Of a stretch of DNA of 64,000 bases, positions 1 to 11,283 are shown piece after piece. Below the pieces are notes generated by a model that ran no database searches, was not told the DNA's origin, and saw nothing but the letters and a program-made list of their open reading frames with translations. Source of the stretch: Anthonomus grandis grandis (taxonomy: Eukaryota; Arthropoda; Insecta; Coleoptera; Curculionidae); assembly GCF_022605725.1 (NCBI RefSeq), contig NC_065558.1, positions 4,278,001 through 4,342,000 of the forward strand. The letters are read 5' to 3'. Numbering within the stretch: the first letter of the stretch is position 1; every line of letters starts with the position of its first letter. Position numbers and translations under genes: made by a program.

Positions 1-179
1 ATGCTAACATGATTGTAGTTTAAATTATTTTTTTCCTTGTAACTCCTTGATAACTAGAGGTGATTTATATCAGCCTTTTAAGCAATAATTTTCATTTTTC
101 GTCATTTTAAATAAACTGTACTGCTAAAACATTCAAACTCACTCAATCATATAAACTAGACCATCAAATAGCGAAATTA

Positions 180-430
180 AAACCCACGTCAAGGTATTTT
201 TCCGTACCCTCCCGATAGATCCGTTATCGGACAACGTAAGTAGGAAAACAAGCTATTTTCATTTCCCTTACAGGCTGCACTGGCGGACAATGGGCCGAAT
301 CTTCGGGATCGGGGACTCCAACAATGGACAACAATCGATTCAATGTCCGATAAACATGAGTTCATTACTTGATAACGTTGCCTTCAGAATATACAACCCC
401 CCGCGTCTTGTATATGTGATCAATTTACCG
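180..430. other. Higher-GC single-copy-looking island, no gene assigned
   Basis: This stretch is clearly richer in G+C than its surroundings and shows no similarity I can see to the repeats elsewhere in the window. A polypyrimidine-AG precedes an open stretch of about 32 codons on the plus strand near 272-370, ending in TGA. That could be a chance exon-like pattern. It may equally be conserved non-coding DNA. I do not call a gene. Confidence 0.25.
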
Positions 431-440
431 AGGAATACGA

Positions 441-462
441 CATATATATATATATATATATA
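441..462. repeat. (TA)n microsatellite
   Basis: About ten uninterrupted TA dinucleotides. Confidence 0.9.
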
Positions 463-613
463 AGCTCTAGCTTTTTCTTTAAATTGAAGGTTTATTGATT
501 TAAAAAAATATGACAATGCCAGTGGTTTTTATCAACATTAATGAAACTGTAAAAAAATCCTAAATAAACAGAAATTTTTAAAAAAAGTCCAGAAGATGCA
601 AATAATTATTTAA

Positions 614-935
614 GTGTTTTTCAAAAGAAAAATAATTGTGACAATAGAGCAGCATTTTTATAGTTTTAATAAATTAGAACATATTTTAAATTTTCAATTT
701 AACATGGTTGTTTCAGAATCTTCTGAGTTTGATGGTTTAACAATCTTAGTCATAAAACTTACCCTTCTTGTTATCTTCAACCATTTAACCCATATAATAT
801 AACTTATTTTCCAAAAATCTGGAACAAATCTGTCATACTTCCCTATCTCAAAACACAGTAAGTCAACAAATTTAAATGACCTTCGTCTCGTAAGCCTATT
901 GCCTATCATTTAAAAAATTCTACGAGCAATAACAC
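614..935 (+). pseudogene. Non-LTR retrotransposon RT fragment (N-terminal RT region)
   Basis: The translated ORF at 614-802 contains the stretch SSEFDGLTILVIKLTLL followed by NHLTHII. This matches the start of the CR1/Jockey-type RT domain (SxGxDGIxxxxLK...LTHIxNxS). It continues after frameshifts with KSVILP and NDLRLVSLLPII, the counterpart of the family motif DYRPISLLPxxSKILE. Stops and frameshifts show it is dead. No catalytic YADD box survives here. The Harbinger remnant begins directly downstream, so this fragment may be target DNA that was cut off. Confidence 0.6.
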
Positions 936-1783
936 TAAGGTTACTACAGACTTCCTTAAAGTCAGCAATTTGTTTCCAATTCAGAGACCAGGCCTCAGAT
1001 CCGGACTACTACAGGTCTACTAATTCCAGCAAAGAGCAAGTTGCAGTGTGTACTGTATTTTTATGCAACTGGCACCAGCTTAAGAAATTTAAACTTGAGA
1101 AATCAACAATATCTGCATTTATTCCTGAAGTTTGTGAAGCTATTGACGACGCTTTAAAGTAGTTGTTTATTTATGTACCAATTAAACACATATTTGTTGC
1201 ATAATGTTACAAGTGAGAAAACCTAAAAAATGCAATTTTTGTGGCACAAATTATTAAATCTTTTTTCTATTAAACATAAATTCAGAGTATAATATTATGT
1301 GGTGGTCTAAATTCATTTGCTGTGAGTCATTCTTAATTAGTTCCGGATCATCTGGGCTCATCTTGCGGCTTGTTTGGATTTACAATTCAAAAGCCAGCTA
1401 ATAACCGACTAATAATGCAATTCCTTATAGGCCAACTTCAATCCCAGCACACCAATACCTTATTATACTTGGCAAACAATATCATACGATTATTTAACGT
1501 TTATAGGATTTATTTTTGCCTAATAAGGGGAGTAAAATAGAAGTCAATTGCCCTTTGCCTTTCATAATAATTAGGTCACGTCTCTCGGTTGACTCTCCGT
1601 TATTTTTCATAAATATTTAAGTACTAAGGAATTAAGAAATATTTTAAGTAGAATAGTGTCTTATTGGTCCTTCAATGGGAAAAAATAAGATTAAAGAGTT
1701 TTGAGGAATTTGTATAAGAAAACACTTAACACTAACCAGAACCAGCAGCATATTGAAGGTGCATATGTTAGTCTGGGTTAAAA

Positions 1784-2230
1784 TTAGTCATAATTAAACC
1801 AGCGAACATTCACGGTTCCTTCAGGAAAAACGTTAAAATTCTGTAATGGGTCCTTGGAATATACTTTGAAGTTATTGATACTCCGCTGAATATATAAATC
1901 CTGATGTTGTGCTGGAGCCACTATCGAGGATAGAACTCGTAAATCTTGAATCGGAAAATGGAGATAATAATGGTAGCGTAGCACTTTGTATTGAGTTTCC
2001 ATGTGAAACCAGGTGGTGACATCGATTCCTATTTAAATAGGTTTGCTTAATATGTTGCTGTGCTTCTAAATCAAGTTTTAGCTGCCTCCTTATTAGTTGC
2101 AATCCGATGTTTTTACCAAGAACTTTAAATTCATTTTCTTGCACAGGCGTGTTAACTGCCTTTGCAATTGCTTTCAATTGATTTACAACAGTTTTTAATT
2201 GACTTAATTTGTGTCTTTTTCTAGTGCTGT
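1784..2230 (-). pseudogene. Possible BESS/MADF-type DNA-binding protein remnant
   Basis: A minus-strand reading frame starting upstream of the Met at 2177 contains EFKVLGKNIGLQL followed by a Gln/His-rich helix and a Ser/Thr-rich tail. This resembles the C-terminal BESS region of insect MADF-BESS proteins (FxxfGxxiAxqLr...). The last part is continued in a second frame (1784-2002), which implies a frameshift. It lies between the N-terminal and catalytic pieces of the Harbinger remnant. PIF/Harbinger elements often carry such an accessory DNA-binding gene, so it may belong to that element. The match is weak and short; a chance ORF cannot be excluded. Confidence 0.3.
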
Positions 2231-2649
2231 CTTGGTCATTTGTCTATGAATTTCTTTGAACTCTTGAGCTTAGAAATAGTACATCTTTATTGCTGTGTCT
2301 CGTTTACGTTATTTGTGTATATGCAAATTCCCCATTCTGCATCTAAAACAGAAAAAAAGTCTAAATTAACGCTTCTGACTTCAAAAGTTTCATATCCTCG
2401 ATAAGTTGTTTAAATTTAAAATAAGTAGTATCATAGTATATTAATAACACGTTTCTTTGTTGCAGGTTCGCGATAAAGTTAAATGGAAGTTTATTGAACA
2501 AGGGCTTAGGAAGGAATGGAAGACTCCTTTGGATGGAATGCATGTAGGTTCAAATTTACTTACAAATTCAGGAACCTTATATTTAATTACAAAAGAACCG
2601 ATAGTACTGTACTAATGGTTGTTATATACCACAACTACTGTTTTATTTA

Positions 2650-3507
2650 CAGTGCTTTTCTTTAATGTCCCCCCTCTTTATTTTTTGAACGGATCAATTC
2701 AAAACATTGAAACTTGACGTAATGCAATTGATGAATGAATACTATGTTTTAAAGTAAAATTGACAGATGAAAATGTCAACATGGCTGCTGGACGCATCTT
2801 GTAAAAAAAATTTAATTGGAAAGGGTGGTCTTGTGGTACATCATTTTTAAGCTCCTAACGAGTACTTAATAACCCTTGAATATAAATTCAATATGTTTGC
2901 CTACTACAAAATGGTGGTACATTTAATAATTACCTGAATACATAAACATTTAACTTGATATATCGAATAAATACATTGAGTACAATTGAGAAGATGCTAG
3001 AAATGGTTGTCTTAAATTTCTTGACACAAGAACAGTCGGTCAAATTTTCAAATACACTAAAAACGATATATTTACAAATATTCGTTAATTTCTCTCGTAA
3101 ATCCAATACTCAAGCAGGTTTAGTTTCGTACACCTTTTGCTTCAAGCAAAGTTTAGAGGTGTCAAATCTGGCGAGCGAGCTGGCCATTCCACAGGTCCTC
3201 GGCGGCCAATCCAACGACCGCGTAAATTGTTATCTAACTTGTCTGGAGTAGTTGGATGAATACAATATGCATATCGATTTCATTAGGATCCGTTTCGACA
3301 ATTTCGGTGATTAGAGGGTCAATAGTATTTTCCAGCATATCCAAATTAATCACACAATATTTATGGCGCCCAGCAGACATCTTGAAATTTTTATCTGTCA
3401 ATTTTGCTTTAAAACATAGAATTAATTCATCAATTTCATTACCTCAAGTTTCAATATTTTGAATTGATCCGTTCAAAAAATGAAGAGGACATTAAAGAAC
3501 AGCACTG
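2650..3507 (-). mobile_element. Mariner deletion derivative with about 150-bp TIRs
   Basis: The ends are inverted repeats of about 150 bp: CAGTGCTTTTCTTTAATGTC at the left, and its complement with one change (CAGTGCTGTTC) at the right. A TA dinucleotide flanks each end (2648-2649 and 3508-3509), the standard mariner target duplication. The interior keeps a short minus-strand piece of transposase. The element is inserted in the Harbinger remnant. At 858 bp it is a non-autonomous internal deletion product. Confidence 0.88.
3140..3228 (-). pseudogene. Mariner transposase fragment
   Basis: Minus-strand translation gives RWIGRRGPVEWPARSPDLTP followed by LNF and a stop. This is the segment just before the third catalytic Asp in the mariner at 33974-35777, which reads LTPLDFFLWG. 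Here the catalytic Asp is replaced by Asn. Everything else of the transposase is deleted. Confidence 0.8.
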
Positions 3508-3965
3508 TATATACTGTAATGAAAATGGTTACTACCCAAAGACAATTTGTTGATCGGAGAAAATGCCTTAAGGGAATATTTGCTGAAGCCTTTTGCAAAG
3601 ACAAAACTTAGTCCCAAAGAAAATCTACTCAATTACCGACTCCCTCTTAAGCAAGAAAAATCGTCGAAAATGCGTTCAGTATATTCAGGATATCCGAAAA
3701 ACTAATACTATATTCTCCAGTTTAAGTTAATTTAATTTAATTTTCATAACTGGCTTAGATTATCAAAAGAAAATGCTCAATCTATCGAATATAAGATTCA
3801 TGATACAAGTGAAATTAAAGATGGCAATTGGAGAACGTTGCAAAGATCAGTTCGACTTTTTCCGAGATCTTCAACAAATCATTCAACAAGAAGATCTCAA
3901 GAATTTCGAGCTAAATATTCTGTTTATTTTATAGAAGAAGGGTCAGTAGATTGGCAATTATGAAT

Positions 3966-6120
3966 GATACATTTGAAGGCTTCCTTATTTTAAAATAAAA
4001 ATTTATAAAAAAAATCTAATAAAGCATTAATTTGAAATAGGGAAGTTCCACTACATCCACATGTTCTAGCACCCTATTTACGTTGATGTAATATGTATGT
4101 ATATAAATGAATAATAATTTACATAGTCGGTGACCGTGCAGAGGGTCATAAACCGAGATTGGGATAAACCAATCACTACTTCATAATATATTTACCTCAA
4201 AAATACTATAAAAAGCATAGAATTAATTGCGACCCAAGTCCCTTTTAATTCTAATTCTATATCTCGAGATTATCTCACCATGCCTCAACATTATACAACA
4301 TTATTTCATGGATGTTTTACTTATAATTCTGCTTTACTGTGTTTACTGCGCTAAAGTTTTCTTGTTCCTTTTTAGTTGATCTTTATTTCTTGCCTTTTAA
4401 AAGTTTTGTTTTTATTTATTTAGTAGCTAGTAAAATTAAATGATTGCCTAGACTAAACTAAAAAGCGCTATATTCTTCTGCATTATTACCAATGCGTATA
4501 CATATAAGTTATATATTATATCCCTATTTAACTTATAAGAAACTGTACAACACCAGCTTGCCGAATTTTCATTTTGCCTTTTCCTATTTTCAGCATTTTA
4601 TAAACTTTAGCTTTTATTGTACGTAAATTTATTATTTAGTCTAGAATTAACTCTGTACTGTTTAAGACATATTTAATTTGAATAAAGTTTTTTTTAAAAA
4701 CAGAGTTCCGTAGTATCGTTACATAATTTATATGTATTTATATATACAATATTAAGCAAATAAGAGTCGATTTATTAGAACTATTATTATTAATCTTCTG
4801 AAAATTTACTTCTTTTTACTTCCTAGGGTTTTATTAAATTCATTATACGCCATTAACTTCAAAACGTCTCATTTTCCCATGGCATAAAACACACTTGTGG
4901 AAAAAAATAGCTAAATAATGCACATACACGTTAAATTTGTTTGACAAAACAAACTGAAAGCATAAAACCGATTTTACGGAGCAACCATACGACCGGGCGT
5001 ACTTCCGTTGAAAAATCCCAAAACTAAAAACAAATCACCCGTAAGATATTACTTAACATTAACATAAACTCCTATAGGGTCGCCATTTTACGTGTAACAA
5101 AGCTGAATGAATACACCCAAAAATATAAGTGGCGGCATTGTGACGCGTTACAAAAACATCTATAATATTTTCTATAGAAAAACGGTCCTTTTCACACACT
5201 TTGGGATAATGGACACTTCCGATTATGGAGCACAATAAGATTTATATATTATGAAATGGTATATTACTTTGTTAGTTTGCCAAACAGAATTTATATGATC
5301 GGGTATCGAGGGATACATCCTGCGATAGGGGGGGTCAATAGCTACGGGTATTTAAGAGAAAATAATGCTTAATGAAGCGATGATAAAGGCTTCCGATGTT
5401 GTTTGAATAATCGTAGTTAATCGGGTAGTGTAATTGTCTAAATAAAAAAAACATGCTTTTAAAAAGATCCATGTGATCCATTTTCATCAATGTGTCCATA
5501 CTTAAAATGTATAAATTTTTACACAGGTGAATAATACTAAATCTTAAAAAAAATATAATTTAAAATTGCATAACAAAAAAATATTAAGTAGTAGAAAAAG
5601 TTTTCATTGATTTTTTTGAGAGTTATTTGTTTTTACTTAAATAAAGTAATTGCCGATTTGTCACATCTTAAGGAACACTAGAAAAATATTTTACGTGTAA
5701 TTAATCAAAGGAGAAGTTGTTATATAGAAGAGATTTTCGGATTTCTCTACACAGTGAATAATATCATTATTATTTTTCTAAGTAAATGACTTCGTTGAGT
5801 ATCAAATGTGAAAATAGATTGTCGGTATACAAACCTATTGAATATATACAAAAATGACTGGTTAAAATTTCAAATAAGGATCGTAAAATGTAGCACCCTT
5901 CATATGGTAAAACGCACATTTTAAGGAGTGTTTCCTTATATAACTATATATAGTTATAGAACTCTTTTAACATTTAATAAATATTTGCATTGAATTTTAT
6001 TTAAATATTTGAACATTTTTAATTGCAATAAGAAAAAAAATATTTTCATAAAAATTTACTTCATAACAGAGAAAACATAACATACCCTTTATTAACAGTT
6101 GTTCTTAAGTATATTATGTA
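3966..6120. other. No gene recognised
   Basis: AT-rich sequence without a convincing coding region. A segment at 4200-4710 ends in AATAAA followed by a T/A-rich tail (about 4680-4700), which could be an old retroelement 3' end, but nothing upstream supports it. The part at 4980-5400 is slightly richer in G+C and looks single-copy. Confidence 0.4.
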
Positions 6121-6540
6121 TTTACTGACTTTCTACTAGTTCTTCATTGATCCATAGGTTTTCATGTTGCTGAACTGATCTTGTTTAGTTTTTTTAATAT
6201 TTAAGGTAGGTCCGTTCTCCTCGCTGCTATGAATGAAATGCTAAAAATGTAAAAATGCCACCATACAAATCACGATCAACGTATATCTAAAATTAAAATA
6301 AATAATCAAAACCAGATTCATAAATATTAACCATCTCCGATTTGCCGATGACATCATCCTAATAAGCAGCAACATTCAAGAACTGAGTGGTATAATGAAA
6401 GAATTTAATGATGCATTGAAGAATGTCAACCTTTCACAAATTTTACTATTAGAAAGACTTCGTTATCTCTATTTTAGCAAATCTTATTTGATAATTCAAG
6501 GTGTTCCTCAGGGCTCTATCTTTCTACGTTGAAATGATGA
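6121..6540 (+). pseudogene. Scrambled non-LTR RT fragments
   Basis: At 6313-6435 (plus) the translation includes NINHLRFADDIILISSNIQ, the RT catalytic box FADD with typical flanks. At about 6495-6530 (plus) there is IIQGVPQGSIF, the RT motif that normally lies upstream of FADD, so the order is reversed. At 6121-6160 a short minus-strand piece matches part of the RTE-like remnant at 13.8 kb. These are at least two, probably three, pieces of retroelements brought together by deletion or insertion. Confidence 0.55.
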
Positions 6541-7090
6541 ATTTTTGTTAATTTTTAAGTACTGGGACGCCTGGACTATAGGATGAGTGTGTATGTCTAA
6601 CGTCTCTTGTTAAGGAATTTTTTTAGTACATTGTACCTGGACTATGGATGTAGAATGAATTATTACCAATTGAAATGTTGAAATTCTTCTTTTTTGGACT
6701 ATTACCTTAGTAATGGATTATTTTAATTTTAATTATTCTAGTATATAAAACCTTTAAATAATAATAATTTTTTTTCAGTTAGTTACGATAATATAATTAC
6801 GATATATTATTTAAAAAAAAAACTTATAATCCAACGCAACTGGTATTGATGAGATATTACCATGCTCGTTTACATATTGTAGTCCTTTTATAGACAAATA
6901 TATCAGTCATATGGTCAACACGGATTATAACTCATATGAGCCCAGATTTATGAAAAACTTTAGTTGGACTTGAAAACATTTCGGACATCGATAACATTAT
7001 TTGCAGATGATTCTTAATTTTACCAAGCCATTTGATACGACAAATAATTCGTTTTAATAACGCAGCTCTTAATATAAAGGAATTATATAA
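6541..7090. other. No gene recognised
   Basis: AT-rich sequence; I see no coding motif or repeat boundary. Confidence 0.4.
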
Positions 7091-7203
7091 TTTTGTGAGA
7101 ATTCTAGTTTTCCACCTTTTTCTATATCATCGCATCATTTTCTTAATAGTGCCTGGATCGCTTGGAAATGTGTTTTTCTTTATTAATTTGTCAGATTATA
7201 CCC
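7091..7203 (+). repeat. Direct repeat copy 1
   Basis: About 110 bp nearly identical to 7676-7793, including the run TGCCTGGATCGCTTGGAAAT in both with one substitution. The copies are 585 bp apart in the same orientation. The interval between them ends with a mariner-type terminus. Confidence 0.85.
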
Positions 7204-7675
7204 CGGATTAGGAAAAGATATTATTGCTTGCTTGAGCTGCTGTACTAAATAATTTGAAGGCAGATATCTCGAAAACGGCGACTCTGAGCGACCCGAAAGT
7301 AGTATACCTTTTTTACGTAAAAAATATGAAAAAAGTATTATTTTCAATAAAAGCTTAAATACAGTTAAGCACAAAAAAGTTATGACCTTATGAAAGAGAA
7401 AAAGATGTCGCAGACAGCGCCCTCTACATTGTACACTCAATTTGTTAAAAAAATGAATTTCTCGACCTAAAAAACCCCTAACTACAAATTTTTGTGAAAA
7501 AAAGTTGACTTTTGTTAAAGTTATTGGGGAAAAACAAAAAAAAAGTTTTAAGTTTAACCCCCTGTATCTCAGTTAATATCAACTTTTGGATATAGGTAAA
7601 TATAGTTAAATCGTAATATTTTTACATCAGGAGTCTGTGGTTTTTCCATGTACCATTAATTAGCGGACACCCTGT
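7204..7675. repeat. Interval with one mariner/MITE-like terminus
   Basis: The right end reads GCGGACACCCTGTATA, the complement of TACAGGGTGTCC, a terminus common in insect mariner-derived MITEs. I find no matching inverted terminus at the left, so this may be a truncated copy or one caught up in the flanking duplication. The minus-strand ORF at 7183-7440 shows no recognisable domain. Confidence 0.35.
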
Positions 7676-7793
7676 ATATGTGAAAATTCGATTTTTTCAC
7701 CTTTTTCTATATCATCCCATAATTTTCTTAATTGTGCCTGGATCGCTTGGAAATGTGTTTTTCTTTATTAATTTGTCAGATTATACCCAAAAA
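7676..7793 (+). repeat. Direct repeat copy 2
   Basis: Second copy of the 7091-7203 repeat, with a few substitutions. Confidence 0.85.
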
Positions 7794-8318
7794 ACATTAT
7801 TTTATTTCTATACTCTTCTAATTCTAAGACTGAGATCGAGATATATACAAACACTCAAATTCATCTTAAATTTAATCTGGAGTATCATAAGGTTCCATTT
7901 TGGAACCGTTATTTTATCTCGTTCATAAACCTGATATCTAAAGATCATTGAAGTATTATAGAGTTCAAGCTTTTATTGATGACATTTAGTTATAGTGTTG
8001 TTTTAATGCTAATATGTTGGCAGGAACTTAAATTCTTATCAATGACTCTTAATTCATCATCTAAAAATCATAATTTAATTTTAAATCCTAATGTCTTTTC
8101 TTGGTAATGAAAATTAAGGGACAGTTTTAAAGAATGATGTGAAATTTTTTAATAATAAATCTAAAGTTAATACATAAAAAATAATACGGTTAAAAAAATT
8201 GGTTCTAATTTTAAATAGTAATTTACATTTTAAAGAACATTAAAAGCTTTATTTCAAAGGGATTATTTCTTAATAAAAACATAAATCTCGTATACAGACA
8301 AATCAGAACTCTTGTGTT
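7794..8318. other. No gene recognised
   Basis: AT-rich sequence with no coding signal that I can support. Confidence 0.4.
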
Positions 8319-8636
8319 TTGTTAATATGTGATGTTAAAAAATCTGAACACATTATAACGAGGTATGATGAGGATGATGATCGGAGAAATTCATATTTAT
8401 GCAATTTCAAAATAAAGTTCATTAACAGGTTTGTCCGAAATAGCTTCGAGTTGTCTATAACACTTCACAAAAGGACTTTTTTATATAATGCTGTCAAATG
8501 TTATTGTATGTATAATAAATTGAATTATGTAATATCTAAACTGTTATATTGCTTGCATAAATACGGAAAATTCTCAAAGTACCTGTTCGTCGCGTATTTT
8601 AACACCTTCCCTCTTACGCCCGTTAATTGCTATTAG
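8319..8636 (+). pseudogene. Possible non-LTR retrotransposon C-terminal fragment
   Basis: A 105-codon ORF contains RTFLYNAVKCY followed by YNKLNYVISKL and KYGKFSKYLF. The C-terminus of Jockey/CR1-type RT proteins has the pattern SFxYNAIKLYNxLPxxIxxxxxxxxFKxxLxxyL. Part of the segment looks duplicated. There is no catalytic region to confirm it, so the call rests on this pattern only. Confidence 0.35.
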
Positions 8637-10080
8637 CAATTATATAATTACCAAGTTCACGAAGATCAAAGGGCCCATTAATTAACGACCTGTCAAAAGA
8701 AATGGGTTTGCTTTGACTTGCGAAACCCAGTCGGCGTTTTTTTTATGTGGGTTTTCGTTAAATTTTATCTAATTAAATGTACTGTTTAATGTTATTTTAT
8801 TTAGGTGTAATTTTTTAATGAGTAATTTTATTTGGATAAAAAAATTTATTTTTCTTAATGATATATATAGTAATAATTAAAGCACTCCCTAACAAAAAAT
8901 AAAATACTTGCATACAAATATAAGCTAATATAATGACAAAGACAAATGACAATGTTATATTAAAATCTTTGACAAAGTGCAAGCAAAGCAAAGTTCCTGA
9001 GGGGTAAAATGTACATTCTTTACAAGGCATTGTCGAGGGCGCTCAAAGAGACTATGGGTAGCTTCATATATTAAATATTCAAGATTAATGATACAATTTT
9101 GCTTTTTTTTCAATTAAATTAAAAAATTTAATAATAATGTCTATAGTGTTCAGTGAATATTTAAACATAATTAATATTGAAAAAAATGCAAATTAATTTT
9201 GCTAATATTTAACTCATATGTGAGATTTTCGTATCACGAGAGCGCATTGTTTGATAAACAATTCTTGCCTATTAGCGTAACGCTTTGTTTATATGAAGCT
9301 GAAAAACTTTGTTTTGCTTTTTCAAGTTTACATATTAAGAGGTACACGCTAACCACAAGTAATAATAACCTAATGTCACCAAAATCTCGACAAGGCGCCT
9401 ATTTTAATTAAACGATACACACGAGAAGCTACTTAACTTCTTTTTTGAGTGTATAGACTGTCTAAACCAGGGCAAATATTTACTTAGACCCCATAGTGCC
9501 ATATCATAGATAAGCCAAGTTTTCACTTTTTTATAAATTATGTAGCAAATAAAATATGATTTTTCAGCATCTACATCAAAAAATTAATTCAATAATAATT
9601 ATTTAATTTTAAGCTTAAGAATTAAAATGTTGATATTTAAGTGGCTGTAATATTATATTATGCTGAACAAGGCATTCCTTTTGACAGGTGAGTGTTAATT
9701 GCTCGAATAAACAGAGGATAAATGTCGTTAGAGGCTTGATGCTGGGTAAATACACCTACATGACACAACTGTGAAAAATGTGGGCATTAGCATCATTGAA
9801 GAATGCTCAATAATCAACCAGAGGATAGTATTAATATTTAAGTCAAGTTTTTAAATTGGTTGAATGAATATAGTTGAGAAAATATCAATGAGATAATTAG
9901 GTAGGTAACAAATCAGGCAATAATAATAATATTACAATATTACTTAATACTACATTGCCAAAAAAGGCGAAGATTAGCTTAAAGCTACTCTTTGACTCTT
10001 AACCTTCCTAACATTCACAGTTTAAATGGAGAAAACGAGAAAAAAAAAGAAACAAGCATATATAAAGTATTTATCTTCTA
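8637..10080. other. No gene recognised
   Basis: AT-rich with a short higher-complexity patch at 8640-8760 that contains a TTAATTAA core. The ORFs at 8815-9030 (minus) and 9199-9411 (plus) show no domain and look like chance frames. Confidence 0.4.
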
Positions 10081-10084
10081 GAAA

Positions 10085-10447
10085 ACTAGACTATATTTTG
10101 GATTGATTTAAAAACAAAAGTTTATAATATTTCCTATACATATTTAACGAAGTATTAAATATTGGTTTATAAGTATTAAAGAACTTAACGGCATTATAAG
10201 AGACAGATCGGTCGAACGGAGCCGTGGAATGGTGCGGCATGATCAAGAGATTGTTTCTAATATTTCGAGTGTGAACCTGATTTCTTGTTATTAATTTTTC
10301 AAAAAGATATTCAGGACTTAAATATAATCGATAAAGAAAAGTAAAGTGAAGAAGTTGATTAGGTAAGGTAGCGTTAACCACCTCAACTGAAATATAGAGT
10401 CTGATACATGATCAAACTTCCCGAGGTTAAAAATAAATCTACAGCAA
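10085..10447 (-). pseudogene. RT4 non-LTR retrotransposon, C-terminal part (interrupted)
   Basis: Minus-strand translation from the insertion edge reads CRFIFNLGKFDHVSDSIFQ, then RWLTLPYLINFF, then PEYLFEKLITRNQ and RSVSYNAVKFFNTY. This follows the C-terminal order of the retrotransposon at 54.8-55.9 kb (CCRLIYGIGKHDHITH ... SFSYNAITLYNS). It is the downstream part of one reading frame whose upstream part lies at 12933-13310. The two are separated by the TIR element at 10448-12932. Frameshifts occur, so the element is dead, but the order of pieces is intact. Confidence 0.75.
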
Positions 10448-10601
10448 TAGTCCAGTAAAATAAGTAGAAAAAAATGAAAGTTTACAATAATTCAGAGAAA
10501 GCTGGAATTTGCATAGATGTTAAAAATAGTATTACAAATAAAATGGCAAAAATCCTCTTCGATCCTCCTTGTGCTAAAAATTGTATTCAAGGTCAAACTT
10601 A
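10448..10601 (+). repeat. Left TIR of the nuclease-bearing element
   Basis: Matches the complement of 12815-12932 in the same order, with insertions of about 8 bp (near 10471) and 26 bp (near 10546) relative to the right arm. Confidence 0.85.
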
Positions 10602-10629
10602 ATATTGCTTTTTCGCATTTATCTCGTAA

Positions 10630-11283
10630 ATGCTAAGTTTTATCATAAAAAGAGGTCAGACAAAAATTGTAGATCATAAAACTATCGACAAAAAACGTTT
10701 TTACACTTTTTTTCGTGCGAGTCACCATTCATACGTGAAAGCTAGTACTTTACTTTATTTAACTTTAGCAATATTAATATTAAAACAAATTGATATTGAT
10801 GATGAAATGGATGCAGATATTACAGTTACTATTGAATTAGTAATGAATAATACCATTTCATATAATGATATTGAAAGTGGTGATGAAAAAGCTGAAGTAT
10901 TACTTTATACGCTCAATGAGAAACTAGAAGAATTTGAAGAACGGGGACCAACGGCTAAGCTTTGGGTGCAATATTTTCATATGGTGACGACTGGTAAATA
11001 ATTTATAAGATCTGAACGTATGGGAGAGTGGCAAGGTCATTTGAATAGCCTTAAAGAAATGCTTCCTTATTTTCATGCGTCAAGTCACCTTTCTTATGCT
11101 AAATCTGCACACCTGTACCTACAGGATAAGACACAATTAAATGATTCTTTTGATCCTAGTATTTACAGGAGATTTACAGAGGGATTTTGTTTTGCTCGAC
11201 GTTCTGAAAAATTTAATTGTCGGACTTCAACAGATATGGTGATTGAACAATTAATGATGAGATGCATGAAGAGAGATGGATGA
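10630..11283 (+). pseudogene. N-terminal region of the nuclease-element protein, with a nonsense codon
   Basis: Two open stretches (10630-11001 and 11020-11283) are in the same frame, separated by one in-frame TAA at 11000 (TTGK-stop-FIRSERMGEW). The combined product has an acidic N-terminal part, then GPTAKLWVQYFHMV, then EMLPYFHASSHLSYAKSAH, then RRSEKFNC and MVIEQLMMRCMK. I recognise this order from long uncharacterised repetitive proteins in insects and cnidarians that end in the PIN-like and Cys-rich region found downstream here. The relatives have well over 100 further residues after the MVIEQ motif that are missing in this copy. The function of this region is unknown to me. Confidence 0.65.

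Larger units (their letters stand above)
1032..3961 (+). pseudogene. PIF/Harbinger (ALP1-like) transposase remnant, split by a mariner
   Basis: Scattered pieces in order on the plus strand match a Harbinger DDE transposase. At 1032-1102 the stretch YFYATGTSLRNL is the N-terminal RFLATGxSFRSL region, continued in another frame by STISAFIPEVCEAI to about 1170. At 2466-2640 a pyrimidine tract plus AG precedes EWKTPLDGMHV and NSGTLY, the region around the first catalytic Asp (DGKH in relatives). At 3537-3961, LLKPFAKTKLSPKENLLNYR, then VENAF with the catalytic Glu in another frame, then a C-terminal end close to YFxxEGSVxWQ. The second catalytic position reads GENAL where relatives have GDEAF. 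Several frameshifts and an internal deletion make it non-functional. The 858-bp mariner at 2650-3507 sits inside it. Confidence 0.7.

Noticed and set aside
272..372. A last coding exon at the left edge of the window
   Set aside because: The acceptor-like site and 32 open codons are too little evidence, and no partner exon is in the window.
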